A DNA stretch of 64,000 nt from Prinia subflava (taxonomy: Eukaryota; Chordata; Aves; Passeriformes; Cisticolidae). The stretch is from assembly GCF_021018805.1 (NCBI RefSeq), contig NC_086251.1, positions 41,486,767 to 41,550,766 on the forward strand, given 5' to 3'. The notes under the pieces were generated by a model. That model searched no databases and was not told where the DNA came from. It saw only the letters and a program-made list of their open reading frames with translations. The translations under genes were made by a program, and so were the position numbers. Shown piece by piece: positions 49,504 through 60,665 of this stretch (position 1 is its first letter; every line of letters starts with the position of its first letter).

Positions 49504-52424
49504 AGCAAGACCTAGGGAAAAGGGAAGCTGCAAGGCAACTACTGCATAGTAAGCTGGGAACCTGAGAGCTCTGAAGACAAAGCCCTTTCCCTGGAGGGGA
49601 AGAAAATCTCAGCTCACAAGATACATAAAGAAGCAGACAACCCTTTTTCCAGTGACTGCTGCAGCCCTGCAAAGCTATGCTGGCAGCCAGCCTATTTGAA
49701 GACATTGCAGTTTCAAAACAATGTTAGTCCTGACTAGTTCGGGGAGGCAAGCATGCTCATATGCACAACATTGCTAAGCAAATAAAAAAGATAACAAGGT
49801 TTGTATTAAATTACACCAGTTACCATTGGTAAACTCAAGCTCCTGTTGGAACTGTAGTATTTCCCCCAAATGGACACAGCAGCTCTTCACTGCACAAACA
49901 TGTCTATCTCCAACTCGCACACAGCTGCCAATGCTTAAAAAACAAACATCCAGTGACACACATGTTCTAACCCATTTCTAAGAAAATAGGCTACAAGGCT
50001 ATTAAAAGAAATGTCAAGAATAATCTAACTGGGGAAAAAAAAAAGCAAAACACAACAACCCTCCCTGGGAAAATAAACCATTTAAATACTTCCCCATTAC
50101 AAGAAGGAATGAAAGCACAATAAATGACCACCTGGACAAATAAATTAACTTACACCATTTATTCAAGCAAACACTGGGCTGTACCTTAAATAACTGGGAA
50201 GTATGGCGGATGGGAGCATTACTGTAAAATACAGAAATCAGCTGAATCTCTGTACAAGAGACTCACTCAGCAGCTCCCTTTTCCTCCTCAAAAAAAGGTT
50301 ACAACTTGTTTGTCAGCTGTGGACATCTTCAGAAAGATAAAAACCTATGGAGTGGGTTCAAAGAAATGCTGGCTAATATGCCCAGACTGGCTGCTTAATG
50401 AGCCAGAGTAAAAGAAAAGGTCACATGGTTACAAAAAACCTCCATACAAAAAACGCCCCGTAGCTATGGTTAACTTTAATTAACTGCAGTATTACAATTC
50501 ACTTCAAGCTTATTTTCCACCTATGTCTACTGTACCTTTCCTTTCCTTTGCCTGCTAAAAATCAAACTGATTAGTCTCGTAAGTTGGCTTATGTTCCAAA
50601 AAATAAGAGGTTTTCAAAAATGATCTGAAATTTTAAAAATCCACCAAATGGTCACTTTCTAGCTATAACTGCTGATGAATGATTTCAAAACTACAGGAGT
50701 GGTTCTGTTTATATAAATCAGGGTATTCATGCTTCTGTGACATAATTAAATGTTGAATAGCCAGTAGTTCTTCTCTTTTAATGGCAGCTGCAATTCACAC
50801 ATGAATATTACTTCTCCTTAAGTTTAAACTTGAATTTCAACCATGAGCATAATTTTTTCTCTGTCAGTCATGAGCTTAAAATGTTAGTCTCCCTATCTCA
50901 CAATTTAAAAATAAACTGCTGTGTGATAATTGTGTGCTTAGAAATAACTGAAAATAGGATCAGTACAGATCTATACTCTAAAAATCATGTAAGTTGTATC
51001 CAACAATTAAATCATAATGGTTGACTCTAACAATTAACTCAAAACATTATTTTTCTGCATTACTTCTTTGATCCATTACATAAGAACAATATGTTTGGAG
51101 ATTTAAAAGCACTGATATATCACTTGGCAGAAAAAAAAAATATACACACACACAAAGTCATTGTCTGAAATCACAGATACAGTGATGCCAAATACTAAAT
51201 CTCAGAACATAACAAACCCCACCCCCTCCCCGCACACATGAAACAGCCAAAGTGTGTACCCATACAAGACAGCAAAGATCTGCAGGCACACTAAGCATAT
51301 ATTCTCAAGGCTTCTAGCATCCTTCCCACCAGGAATACAAATCAAGTATGTATTAAGAGCGAGCAGATACCAAATGCCATCCAGACTTTCTATAACTATG
51401 GGGCTTTGGCGGGTGGGGATCCTTACTATTTAATAAAACTAAGAGCTCATAACCTATGTAGTGTTACACACGAACAGCTTTATGTCCTGCTGGTCAAGCT
51501 GCAAAGGATTTCTGCAGTGCTGCTGGTTTTGTTTCAGGTTTTCCCCATTCCTCCATTTGTCTCACTGGAAAGGACAAAGTTCACATTAGGTTTGTTTGCA
51601 TTTTCTGGCTAGCATGAGGCCTGTGTATTTACTTTGCCTGTTGATCACTTAAGAGGTACTACACTGCTCCCCCTTCTCCAGAAAATGCCAATGTTACACA
51701 GAATACTTAATTTTACAAAGAATCACATATAGTCATCGCCAAAAAGAAAGCATTCACTTCAGTGCTTAAAGGAAGCTTCCTTGCCTGAAAACACAATAAA
51801 ACCCCCGAACTGTTCATCAATTCAAATTATGAAAAGCCAGTGCCTAAATGGGGTAGCAACCTACCAGCTGCAATACCAACTGTAGAAGCTGTTATTTCAT
51901 ACTACCCTTTTTTGTGCTCTGTTCAGCTACAGTCCTGCCTTACCATGAGTTTGTGGCTAATGTCAAACTTTGACAACCACGCATAAAATCAACTAAAATT
52001 ATTAACCACGTGATGCTGGGGGGGTTGTGAAAAGAGGGCTTCATTTTAAATCTCAAGCCTTATTAAATTGCGCAGGCAATGTATGCATCCTGTATTGCAA
52101 ACAGCTTGCAGCTGGAGAGCTGGGGGGAGGAGAAGGGAGGAGGAAATGAGATGCAGGAACAGTAAATAGAAAATGCTTAGTCAGCAACCGTTACTGCAAC
52201 ATTAAAGGTGAAATGTAAATAGGCACAGCGCCAAGATTTAAGTAAGTTTGATAACACCATCAACATCATCATCTCACTACATATAAGTGAAAATGTGCAT
52301 ACAAGTGCCACAATTACCACAACCAACAGCATAGTCTTGGTATAATGGAGACCTTTAAAAAGGCAACATGGCTTGCATATACTGCCTAAGCTGAGAGAAA
52401 AATAAAACTTGCTACTCAAGAAGT
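49502..52424. other. 3' flank of IRF2BPL, AT-rich
   Basis: No gene is recognised. It contains GTTAACTTTAATTAAC (50469-50484, HNF1-like), the palindrome TGTCAAACTTTGACA (51961-51975) and plus-strand TTTATT at 50158-50163, a possible later poly(A) signal for IRF2BPL. Confidence 0.5.
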
Positions 52425-53167
52425 ATTAATATCAATTGAATTTATTACAATTTACTAAGCTCCAAGGCACATTACAGTGTTCTGTTAACTACAGAAATGT
52501 ATAAAGGACAAACAGAGCATGTTTCTCATGTACAGCATTTTGCTCTACTGTTCAAAAGCATCCGTGCATCAATAAAAGCAAAAACAAAAAACACATGAAG
52601 ATTAAAAACGTTCAGATCAATAGAAACAAACTGAAACATTTTCCTTACAAACTTGCAACAAAAAACCCCTCCCCCCACAGCCACCCCACCGTTTTGCAAC
52701 AAAAAAACCAAAAACAAACAAACAAAAAAAATAAAGTGAAAGACTAACACTCAGGGCTTGTAAAACGTAAGCTGTCACCATTTTTGTAGCAATTTTTTAG
52801 GCATCAACACTGGCCTTGGCAAAAGAAATTTTTTTTTGTCTTTTGTGTTTTTCTTCTTCTTTCAGAGAAGTGCATACATTTACAAAAATACACACCAGCA
52901 GCAGGTAATCGCTAAGGGCTATTAACTTTGTACCTAGCCAACACACTGCCAAAGAAATGAGAACAGGTATTATGTAGTAACCAAACAATATTATATTCTG
53001 TTTAACAAAAACCAGCTCTATCCTTCAAATGAAGAAGAGTACATACCTTTGTTTCAAAATATAGAAACATACGACGAAAATAATGTCTATACATAAGACT
53101 AACTTTTGCAGTTTGTTATATTCACAATTCTACATCTTCAGGAGTCTGAAGGGATTGGATTTCTTAT
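52425..53167 (-). other. IRF2BPL: Predicted 3'UTR of IRF2BPL
   Basis: This stretch runs from the TGA stop (53168-53170) to just past the first canonical AATAAA on the coding strand. No earlier AATAAA was seen between the stop and 52446. It is AU-rich and contains a U-rich, TTTG-repeating stretch on the mRNA strand at about 52688-52735. The exact cleavage site is inferred, and longer isoforms that use later signals (for example TTTATT on the plus strand at 50158-50163) cannot be excluded. Confidence 0.65.
52441..52446 (-). terminator. IRF2BPL: Poly(A) signal AATAAA for IRF2BPL
   Basis: The plus strand reads TTTATT, so the mRNA strand reads AATAAA. It lies about 720 nt past the stop codon. The sequence beyond it on the minus strand is U-rich (about 52385-52415), as expected of a downstream element. 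The position is directly visible; its use is inferred. Confidence 0.65.
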
Positions 53168-55381
53168 TCAAGGGTCTCTCTCCTTTTTCACTTTAACGTC
53201 CCCAGCTAAAATGGTCGCGATCTCGCCCTGCATAAATGCCCAAGGCACATTGGAACCGACTAGGGGGCATTTCTCTCCACTGGGGCAGTAGACTTCGCCA
53301 GTCGCCCCTTGGGCCTTGATGCTCTCTCTGGAACAAGGGAAGCAGAACTTGTGGCTGGGCACAGAGGGGCACTGAACAAAGTGAGTGTCCTCCAAGCGTT
53401 CGTGGCAAATGGTGCAGCACAGGGGCCCACTGTTGGCCATTGGGGAGTCCGGAATGTTTTGGGGGTGCACTTGGTCCATGGCGGGGTGGGTGCTGGGGGG
53501 AGGAGGGGCCACTTGCAGATTCATGTCCCCGTTGCGGGAGGCCAGACGGCGCTGGCCCGGCACCGAGGCCGGCGACACGGGGCTGCTGCTGTTCCTGCGG
53601 GTGGACGTGGTGGAGTGCACCGAGCTGCCGTCCTTGGGCGAGTGGGCATTGCCCAGTGTGTCGGCCACCGACATGAGCGCGGCCATGGGGGACTGTCCAT
53701 TCTGGGGGGCGGACTCGGGTGGCGTGGTCCGATTCGAGTGAGGCCCGAGGGGCGGCGGCGGTGGGGGGCCCCCGCCGTGCACCGCCCCGAAGCCCCCGGC
53801 CGACATGGTGAGCTTGAGCGCTTCGCTCTGGCTGGCCATCCACTGCTGCCGCTGTTGCTCATCGCTAAGCTTCAGAGCCCCCTCGGCCGAGTCCGAGGGC
53901 TCGGGAGAGGCTTTCCTCTTGCGCATCGCCCCGCCGCCGCCACCGCCGCCGCCACCACCAGGTCCCCTAGAGGCGGCGGCCGTGCCCTGCGCCCCGCCGG
54001 CCCCGGCCCCCGGCCGCGGGAGACTCACCAGCGCCGTGGGCAGCATGGGGCAGCTGGCGTCCAGGTAGGGCTGCGGCAGCATGTCGGCGCCCACCAGCTC
54101 CTTGAAGAAGCGCACAGACTCGGGCAGCAGGTCCCCCAAGAGCCGCCAGTCGCCAGAGCCATGCTTCTTCTCGTACTCCAGATACTTGAAGCCCGAGGAG
54201 AGGCCGCGGCCGAAGTCCTTCATACAGTCCTGGTACATTTGCTTGGCCACGCCGGAGGCGCTGGAGAAGACGGTGCCGGAGCCGCTGGGGTACTCGATGA
54301 AGAGCTTCAGCTCATAGTCCATGCCCGGCTTGGAGACGGCGTCGAAGGCAAAGACGCGGCCCAGCAAGGCGTGATCCTTCTTGAAGCGCACCTCGTAGGG
54401 GGTGCAGCCGGCCAGAGTAAGCAGCGTGTCCCGCACGATCTTGGGCTTGCTGGCCCACTCCTCGGCCCGATTCCGCAAACTCTCGCTGAGCTCGGCCAGC
54501 GCCTCCGCGTTGCGCTGCTTCTCCTTCAGCTCCCGCTCTTGGTCACTGCTGGATACCGAGCCCGGCCGCTTGCCGCAGGCCTCGGAGGACGAGCCGCCGC
54601 TTCCCCCGGCACCGCCGCCGCAGGTGCCCCCTTGGGAAGAGGCGGAGGGAGCGGAGGGACCCCCGCCGCCGCGGCCGCTCAGGCCCCCGTGCGGCGGAGG
54701 CAGCGCCACGCCGGAGGCGGCGGGGCCGTTCAGCAGCGTCTGCGGCAGCAGGTTGGGGGGCACGTTCATCTGAGCGCCGGCAGCCCCCGGGGGCAGGCCA
54801 GACACGAGCCCGCCGTGCGCCCCGCGGCGGGATGAGGAGGAGGAGGAGGAGGAGTTGGGGCTCTGCCGGTTCAGCTCCGGCGGCCCGTCCTCAGGCGGCT
54901 TGGGGAAGCCATTGGGCCCCCCCAGCCCGTTGGGCAGGCGGGCGCCATGGCTGCCGCCCAGGCTGCCCGGTGGCGGCGGGTACTCGAAACGGCTGCGCTG
55001 CTCCGCCGCGGCGGCGCTGAGCCCGTAGCGGTCCAAGCTGGACTGGGTCAGCCCCGCCGAGGCCGCCTTGGAGGTGGCATCAACATGGTTGAGCTGCTGC
55101 TGGGCTGCCGCCGCCGCCGCTTCTTTGGCGGAGAGCGTCACTGCCTTCACGCCGACCGGCGGCGGGGGGCCCGGGGAACGACCGTCCTGGAAGCAGCCGT
55201 GCGCCCGCTTCAACTGCCGGGCCGTCTCGATCACGAACTCGATACGGTCGGCGCCCTCGTAATTAACACAGCCTCGGCAGACGGGTTCCGTGAAGTCCCA
55301 GATCATGGCCCAGGGCATGCGGGGCAGATCGCATAGGTAGCATGACTGCCTCCGCGACGAGGACACCTGCGCGGCGGACAT
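53168..55381 (-). CDS. IRF2BPL: Interferon regulatory factor 2-binding protein-like (IRF2BPL / EAP1), intronless, complete
   Basis: A single uninterrupted frame of 737 codons encodes a nuclear co-regulator of the IRF2BP family. The N-terminal IRF2BP zinc finger has cysteines C14, C17, C35 and C38. A charged, probably helical segment follows at about 280-315, then a conserved central block at about 316-450. A basic RKRK stretch at 487-490 is a likely nuclear signal. The C-terminal RING has C656, C659, C671, H677, C680, C683, C699 and C705, and the protein ends in VKKERDP. Low-complexity linkers include Ala 88-93, Gln 94-96, Ser 177-184 and a Gly run at about 475-484. The human protein is 796 residues; this one is shorter mainly in the Gln/Ala tracts. 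The start fits because [11 protein letters not shown] is the family N-terminus and A is at -3 (ACCATGT). Family knowledge: EAP1 acts in hypothalamic control of reproduction, has been reported as an E3 ubiquitin ligase, and human truncations cause neurodevelopmental disease. Identification is near certain. Confidence 0.98.
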   Translation of the reverse strand: MSAAQVSSSRRQSCYLCDLPRMPWAMIWDFTEPVCRGCVNYEGADRIEFVIETARQLKRAHGCFQDGRSPGPPPPVGVKAVTLSAKEAAAAAAQQQLNHVDATSKAASAGLTQSSLDRYGLSAAAAEQRSRFEYPPPPGSLGGSHGARLPNGLGGPNGFPKPPEDGPPELNRQSPNSSSSSSSSRRGAHGGLVSGLPPGAAGAQMNVPPNLLPQTLLNGPAASGVALPPPHGGLSGRGGGGPSAPSASSQGGTCGGGAGGSGGSSSEACGKRPGSVSSSDQERELKEKQRNAEALAELSESLRNRAEEWASKPKIVRDTLLTLAGCTPYEVRFKKDHALLGRVFAFDAVSKPGMDYELKLFIEYPSGSGTVFSSASGVAKQMYQDCMKDFGRGLSSGFKYLEYEKKHGSGDWRLLGDLLPESVRFFKELVGADMLPQPYLDASCPMLPTALVSLPRPGAGAGGAQGTAAASRGPGGGGGGGGGGAMRKRKASPEPSDSAEGALKLSDEQQRQQWMASQSEALKLTMSAGGFGAVHGGGPPPPPPLGPHSNRTTPPESAPQNGQSPMAALMSVADTLGNAHSPKDGSSVHSTTSTRRNSSSPVSPASVPGQRRLASRNGDMNLQVAPPPPSTHPAMDQVHPQNIPDSPMANSGPLCCTICHERLEDTHFVQCPSVPSHKFCFPCSRESIKAQGATGEVYCPSGEKCPLVGSNVPWAFMQGEIATILAGDVKVKKERDP

Positions 55382-56560
55382 GGTGCTGCTGGCTGGGGAG
55401 TTGCTGCCGCTGCCACCGGGGTAGGGGCTGGTTCAGTCTTCCCCCCCGGGCTGCAGGGGGATGGCTCTATGGCACTCCGTACCTGATCCTGTTGCCCGTT
55501 TCAGCAAGGGGGATCGTCTGCTTTTAGTTCGCTCCTGCTGCCGGAGGCGGCTTCTTCTACCTGGTCGTGCCGCTGCTGTCCCGGTGGGGTGGGAAACGCT
55601 TCCACTGCTCCTCCGGGGGGCTGGCTGGGTGGGGGTCGCCTTCTAGCCGCTTCTGTTTCCCTGCGCTCTCTAGCTCTCCGCTTGCTGCTGCTCCTCCTCC
55701 GGGAGGAGGCGGAGGTGCACGGAGGAAGATGGGGGGGTCACCTTCCACCCGCCAGGGCTGCCTCGTGAGCTTGCAGTTCGGTACGTGCTGATCCACCGCC
55801 GTGAGCAGACAGGGGCACCCGCACACAGCTGTTTGGTCCCGGCAGCGGCGGTTTCCCCGAGCGCCGGCGGAGCCCTGGCAGTCCGGGAGCAGCAGCGGCG
55901 GCGGCAGCAGCGTTGCGAGCGGCGCCGCCTGCTCCTCACTCACATCCTCGCCGCTGCTCGCAGTCCGAGCGCGGGGTGCTGCGCGCCGCCGCGTGTGGCT
56001 GCGCGCCCCCTCCGCCGCGCCGCGCTCCCCCCGCGCCGCGACGCCCCTCCCCTTCTCCGCGCCGTGCTCCCGGCTCGGCTGCACCCGGGCGGGGCCCCGC
56101 GTCACCGCCGAGCGCCCGCGCCCCGCTCCCCTCCCCCCGGCCGCCGGCACCGAGCCCACTTGTTGCGCGGGGCGCGCATGCCCGGCGCGCTGCCCGCGCC
56201 CTCCCCGGCGCGGCCGCAGCTGGAGCGCGGCGGGGCGCGGGCAGCCTGCGCTGCCGGCTATGTTTGGAAACTTGAACGCCAGATCGCGCCCTCACCCTCC
56301 TCCCCGGCCGCGCTGCCGGCCCCCCGCCGCGGCACCGCGGCCAGGGCGCGCATGCACAGTCGTCGTCGTGGTGGTGGGTGGTGGGGTGGTTTTTTTTTTG
56401 TTTGGTTGGTTGGTTGGGTTTTTTCCCTGACTGCGCTTTCTAAGTTCAGATGTCTCGCTTTCGGGATTTTGTAAGCCCGCGGTTCGCCCCTCTTTGCTTC
56501 CGTGACGGCTGCGCGGCTTTCTGCCACCGCGACTGTCGGTGGGATTCCCGTGCGCTCCGG
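53500..56560. promoter_or_regulatory. CpG island over the IRF2BPL CDS and 5' end
   Basis: CpG dinucleotides are dense from the middle of the C-terminal linker through the start codon to about 1.2 kb upstream, then fall off sharply at about 56560. It includes CCG/GGC triplet runs (about 53931-53960, coding the Gly tract) and a GAG/TCC run (about 54833-54854, coding the Ser tract). Boundaries are judged by eye. Confidence 0.85.
55382..56560 (-). promoter_or_regulatory. IRF2BPL: IRF2BPL 5'UTR and CpG-island promoter region
   Basis: Very GC- and CpG-rich DNA lies directly upstream of the start codon and is continuous with the CpG-rich CDS. No TATA box was seen in it, so a dispersed CpG-island promoter is expected. 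The transcription start cannot be fixed from sequence. No ATG occurs on the coding strand from 55382 to 55942; the first is an ATG followed at once by TGA at 55940-55945. A G/T-rich run on the plus strand (56380-56425) marks the upstream edge. Several long open frames here, including one of 229 codons on the plus strand, have biased composition and no family resemblance. Confidence 0.75.
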
Positions 56561-56996
56561 CTGCTGAGGCAAATGGGGGATCCCGCCTTAATATCCGATT
56601 TCGTGTTTCTCTTTCAGTGATCCCAGTGACAGAATGACACAGTTTTTGTAAGCGTGTGACTGCATCAGAAGCTCTTCCACTTTTGATTTGTTTAAACCAG
56701 CCATGTTTGCCAAGTGTTTAAGGTTGGGCTGGGAAAGATAGTGCTGTGCATTGCTCAAGGGTGTAGGAGAGGCCAGGCAGGTGAGTAATCGCTGTGATCT
56801 CATCTCACTAATGCAAAGGGACATAGGATTTCCCCGGCGTTGTGAGAACACACAGCTTTTTTTTTCTTCTCTTCTATTTCCCCCTTTAAATAGCTAGCTA
56901 CCATTTGCATAACACTGTTAACAGGCAAATTACCCAAAACAACCTCGGTTCATGCAAATATAAGCCGAGAATTCATTTTACTGGGAGGAAAACAAA
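56561..56996. promoter_or_regulatory. Upstream flank with two inverted octamer motifs
   Basis: This AT-richer stretch lies between two CpG islands. ATTTGCAT at 56903-56910 and ATGCAAAT at 56952-56959 are octamer (POU) motifs in opposite orientation, 49 bp apart start to start. A TATTTAAAG-like sequence occurs on the minus strand near 56885. No coding potential was recognised. The regulatory role is inferred from the motifs and the position about 0.4 kb beyond the gene's CpG island. Confidence 0.4.
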
Positions 56997-56999
56997 ATG

Positions 57000-57360
57000 A
57001 AACCCCTCGAAGCTTGCCTTCTCCCGCCCGCGATCCCCGAAGTTGCCCGCTCCCCGCCCGGCCCCGCGGCCACGCCGGTGCCCGTGCTGGCCAGGAGGGG
57101 CTCTGCAAAACCCGCTTTTGCTCTCGTTGCTGTCGGCGGCTGTTTTTGCAAACATCGACATCGCTGCCTGCGTCCTAAGAATAATAAACTGTCTCTGCGG
57201 GGCGCCGTTCGGCCGGGACCCGGCGCGGTGCGCTGCGGGCGGCCACCGGCATCGCGTCACTGGCGCGCAGCCGGGCGCACGGTGCCCGCGGAGACAGCGC
57301 GCAGCGGGGAGGGCGGGCGGGGGAAGCGCTTGCACGCTCGGCGAACGCGGAACCTCTCCC
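57000..57360. promoter_or_regulatory. Second CpG island upstream of IRF2BPL
   Basis: CpG-dense DNA (for example the blocks around 57040-57080 and 57200-57345) is separated from the gene's own island by about 440 bp of ordinary DNA. It could be a distal or alternative IRF2BPL promoter or the start of a divergent noncoding transcript. Overlapping open frames of 120-160 codons on both strands are compositional and match no family I know. Confidence 0.6.
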
Positions 57361-60300
57361 AGCTGGGCTGTGTTGGATGCATTTCTTTCTTTCAGTACCT
57401 CTTCCTGATTCCTTTGTTGCTAGAAACGCCGAAACCCCCGTCCACTGCAGGTTTCCCTCTGTGCTTTAAAAGGACTTAGTGTTTCTATGGCGAGGTGCCA
57501 CGGCTCCCTTACACCGGCACGCTCAGAAGCCAGGCAGCACCGACAGGGAAAGATACCTGCCATTAGATAAATAACGTCTTGGAACTCACACGACAAAACA
57601 ACCTTTCTTTAAATATTTCATTTCATATCACTAATACGTGTCATTTCCATTTTCAGTTGTCTAAAGCATTTTGTATGTGTCTGGTTCTAATCTATAAAGC
57701 TGGCACATGAGTTTGATTATATATATTAGAATTATTTTACAGGGAAGGCTTAATGAAATTCACACGTTGAAGTTCCAGAAATGGTAGGATCAGATAAAAT
57801 ACAGTTAGAAAATCAATTGTGACAAAGTGACTCTTTTTCAGGAGAAGCTTGTAGAAGCAGTAAGTAAAGATAGAGAAGTCTTCAAATTATGTGAGTCTCC
57901 TGTATGCACTTTGACTGAAGAAGATGTGCTAAAGGGGAGTTGCTTTCACACTTAGAAATTTCACACCTAAACTGTGGACACTACAGAAGCTACACAGAAG
58001 TATGGCAGATTGAAAGCTGGTCAAAGTAAAAGTCGTTGCTTCCAGCCACAGTGATTTAGTGATGGCTGCAGGATTTCTTCATTAATATGTCTTTCCTTGA
58101 CTAAACAAACATGTGTTCCCTCTGATTCATACTGGAATGTCAGTTCCTTTCCTATCCTTTTACTGCCCCATGTTGACCTTCATATGAGGAGCAGAACTGG
58201 TGATAAAAGGTCAGCCTCTGCTTAAAAAACTCGAATTGAGAGAGCTGAAGCTTTCCCTTCAACCTGCATGTCTGGGAATGCAGAACTGCAGCATATCCTG
58301 ACTGTATTTCAGTCCCCCGGTTACACAAATCCAACACATGACAAGGCACTGCATGTGCTTGAACTACCCGTCACCCTGGATCCTCGCTCCACTGAATCCT
58401 CCTGCAAGAAAGCCCTTTTTTGGTAAACTCACCTCACAGGAACAGACTTCTTGGCTCACAAGAGCAGTCTTATAGTGGGTGTAAACAATAATCACCTCAG
58501 ATATAATCTAGCCTCAGAAAACCATTTACAGGTGCTGTCAACTCCCTTTATAGTTTGTGAATAGAAAAAGAGAGAGATTAGCATCTGTGACCCGACCAAA
58601 CTGCCTTTACTCTTACTTGCAGGATACACAGTTGCGGAAATATGTTTGTCTTTCCGTAATGATTAAACTTTGATTTAAACTTTGGTCATGGGCACGTACT
58701 GTACCATTACGCAAGCAGCACTTAAGGATGAAGTGTCAGCACAGCAACAATATGGCCAGCAGCAGCAGTGATCTCTGCAAAGCTGATTGATGAACAGAAC
58801 TGCAATGTAAATGCAAATAAATGCCACGCTGTGGCACCTTCACAGGGAACGACTTGTCAGTATCAATCTAATCTTGGTAGGGAAAAATAGATTGAACGGT
58901 GGCAATGTAACGAGCTTCCCATCTATGGCAGCACTGTCCTTGTGAGGGTAACAGCAAGCTTTCCTGCTCACCTTCTGCCTTTTCCCTTTGCCATGCCAGT
59001 GATGGGACAGGAGCAATCCAGATCGGTCTTGCTGGATTTATATAAAATGCGTCTGGTCTTTATTTATCTCTGAAATAATCCAGGGATTAATGTTACTTTT
59101 GGAGGAGGCAAAGAGGAAGCCCACTGAATCCATTCAGGTGTCTAATCTGGCTAACTGAAAGAAAGAAGCGAGCAAACAAAAAATAGCACAAGAACCCCCC
59201 AAACTGTAGATTGTTTAGTGAGATGAAGGGGAGTGCAAGGAGGAATGGAGCTGCGACTATGAACAATTGCTAGCCAGCTACTGCTTTTTGTGCAGGAACA
59301 CAAGTCAGCACTGTGAGTGCAGCATTAGGGATTCTGCAGAGATTGCCCAAAGTTTATGACCTGCCAGTAGTCCCAAGGAACAAGGACTATAATTTTCACA
59401 ATCAGAAGTGAAATCTACTAATTCCATCCTTTCAGTCCTATGATAAATACTGCCATCCGATAATCCCTTTCCCTTTATTCCTATTACCATCTTTATTTCA
59501 AAGTACACATATGCACATATGGGTCTATGTAACAACAAAACGACAGGTGAAGTGTCAATTTAAATGAAGGAATCAAAATGATCATACAAAATACAGCATG
59601 CAGGAGATGGCCACTACCTTTCCTAGTGCCACCAGCAGGTATGGAAAGCAGGGGGTGCAACAGACCATGAAGGACAAAGCGACAAAATGCAGGTGGCCTG
59701 GCTGCACCCCAGGCACTGCTCTGTGCCACTCCCAGACACGAGCTCCCAAAACACGGGGGTTACTGTGGATCTGGATGAGAGAGTACTACGGATTATCGAT
59801 CAGCAGTGCAGTGTTAATTATGCAGAATACAGGACAGCCCCAAAGTTTGCAAGTGATAATAAATAGGAACCCATGATCTCAGCAGCTTGGAAATGAAAAG
59901 TCTGTCTGGCTGTAAATGCTTACAGCCTGGGAATATGTTTAACTCTTTCCTGCTCACTTTACAAAGTTTTGGCACTGATCACTGCAGCCGTCACAGCAGC
60001 TGGCTCTTCTGCAGGCACTCACCTACAGAAATGGCTCGCTCTTTACTGATCAAAACAGCAGCTACAGCTGGAAAAAATACAAGAACGAGAAGGGTAGCGC
60101 ACTCCAGAAAGTGTAATTTACATGGATTTACCTCAGAATAGCAAATAAAATCCGTCACAATCAAATGACTGGCTTCAAAACAATGCAGAGATTAGCAGTG
60201 AACAGAGCACTTGCTGGTAAAGAGAGTGTGTTCAGCAAATCAAAACACAAACACTTCAGGAAGAAGTTGCACAATTTTGTCAAATTAAAAGTTAAACAAC

Positions 60301-60489
60301 ATTGTCTTCTACTAGAAGCTGCCAGAAAGTGTCAAAACACTCAGTTACAAAGCATAGGAGTAGTTACATGTTTCTGTTTATCTTTTCAGTTCTCATCGCA
60401 TTATAATTCTGGTTTTTTCCTACCATTTTTCAGGTAGTGAGCCTTGTTGACACACAGAGCTTACTGCGTTCCCAACCTAGGAACTCTTC
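57361..60489. other. Upstream intergenic DNA, no gene recognised
   Basis: AT-leaning DNA with an octamer at 58811-58818. Frames of up to 92 codons have no recognisable domain. Confidence 0.55.
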
Positions 60490-60665
60490 TTAAGACACGT
60501 TTCTTAAGGGCCGTTGCCTCTGGTTTCCTCTGCTTTTCCCGGTGCATTTCCCGGTCGGTGGCGGAGCGCGGGGCCGAGGGCGCAGCGGGGCGGGCGCTGC
60601 CCCACGTGTGCAGCCGCGGCTGCTCTCCAAGGCCCCACCAGGCTCTCGCTTCTGCCCCGGGAAGC
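60490..60665. promoter_or_regulatory. Small CpG-rich islet with E-box
   Basis: This is locally CpG-dense (GGTCGGTGGCGGAGCGCGGG, GGGGCGGGCGCTGCC) and contains CCCACGTGTG, a CACGTG E-box, near 60602-60608. It lies about 5 kb upstream of the IRF2BPL start. No gene is recognised. Confidence 0.45.

Noticed and set aside
52526..52988. Small minus-strand frames in the IRF2BPL 3'UTR
   Set aside because: The Phe/Val/Leu-rich products come from U-rich 3'UTR sequence, and they lie downstream of the stop codon.
53309..54835. 508-codon plus-strand open frame antisense to IRF2BPL
   Set aside because: It arises from GC-rich codon use of the real gene on the other strand. The translation is Gly/Arg/Ala-rich with no recognisable family.
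55785..56474. 229- and 209-codon plus-strand frames and a 200-codon minus-strand frame in the CpG island
   Set aside because: High GC removes stop codons. The products are Arg/Pro/Ala-rich low complexity and the interval is better explained as promoter and 5'UTR.
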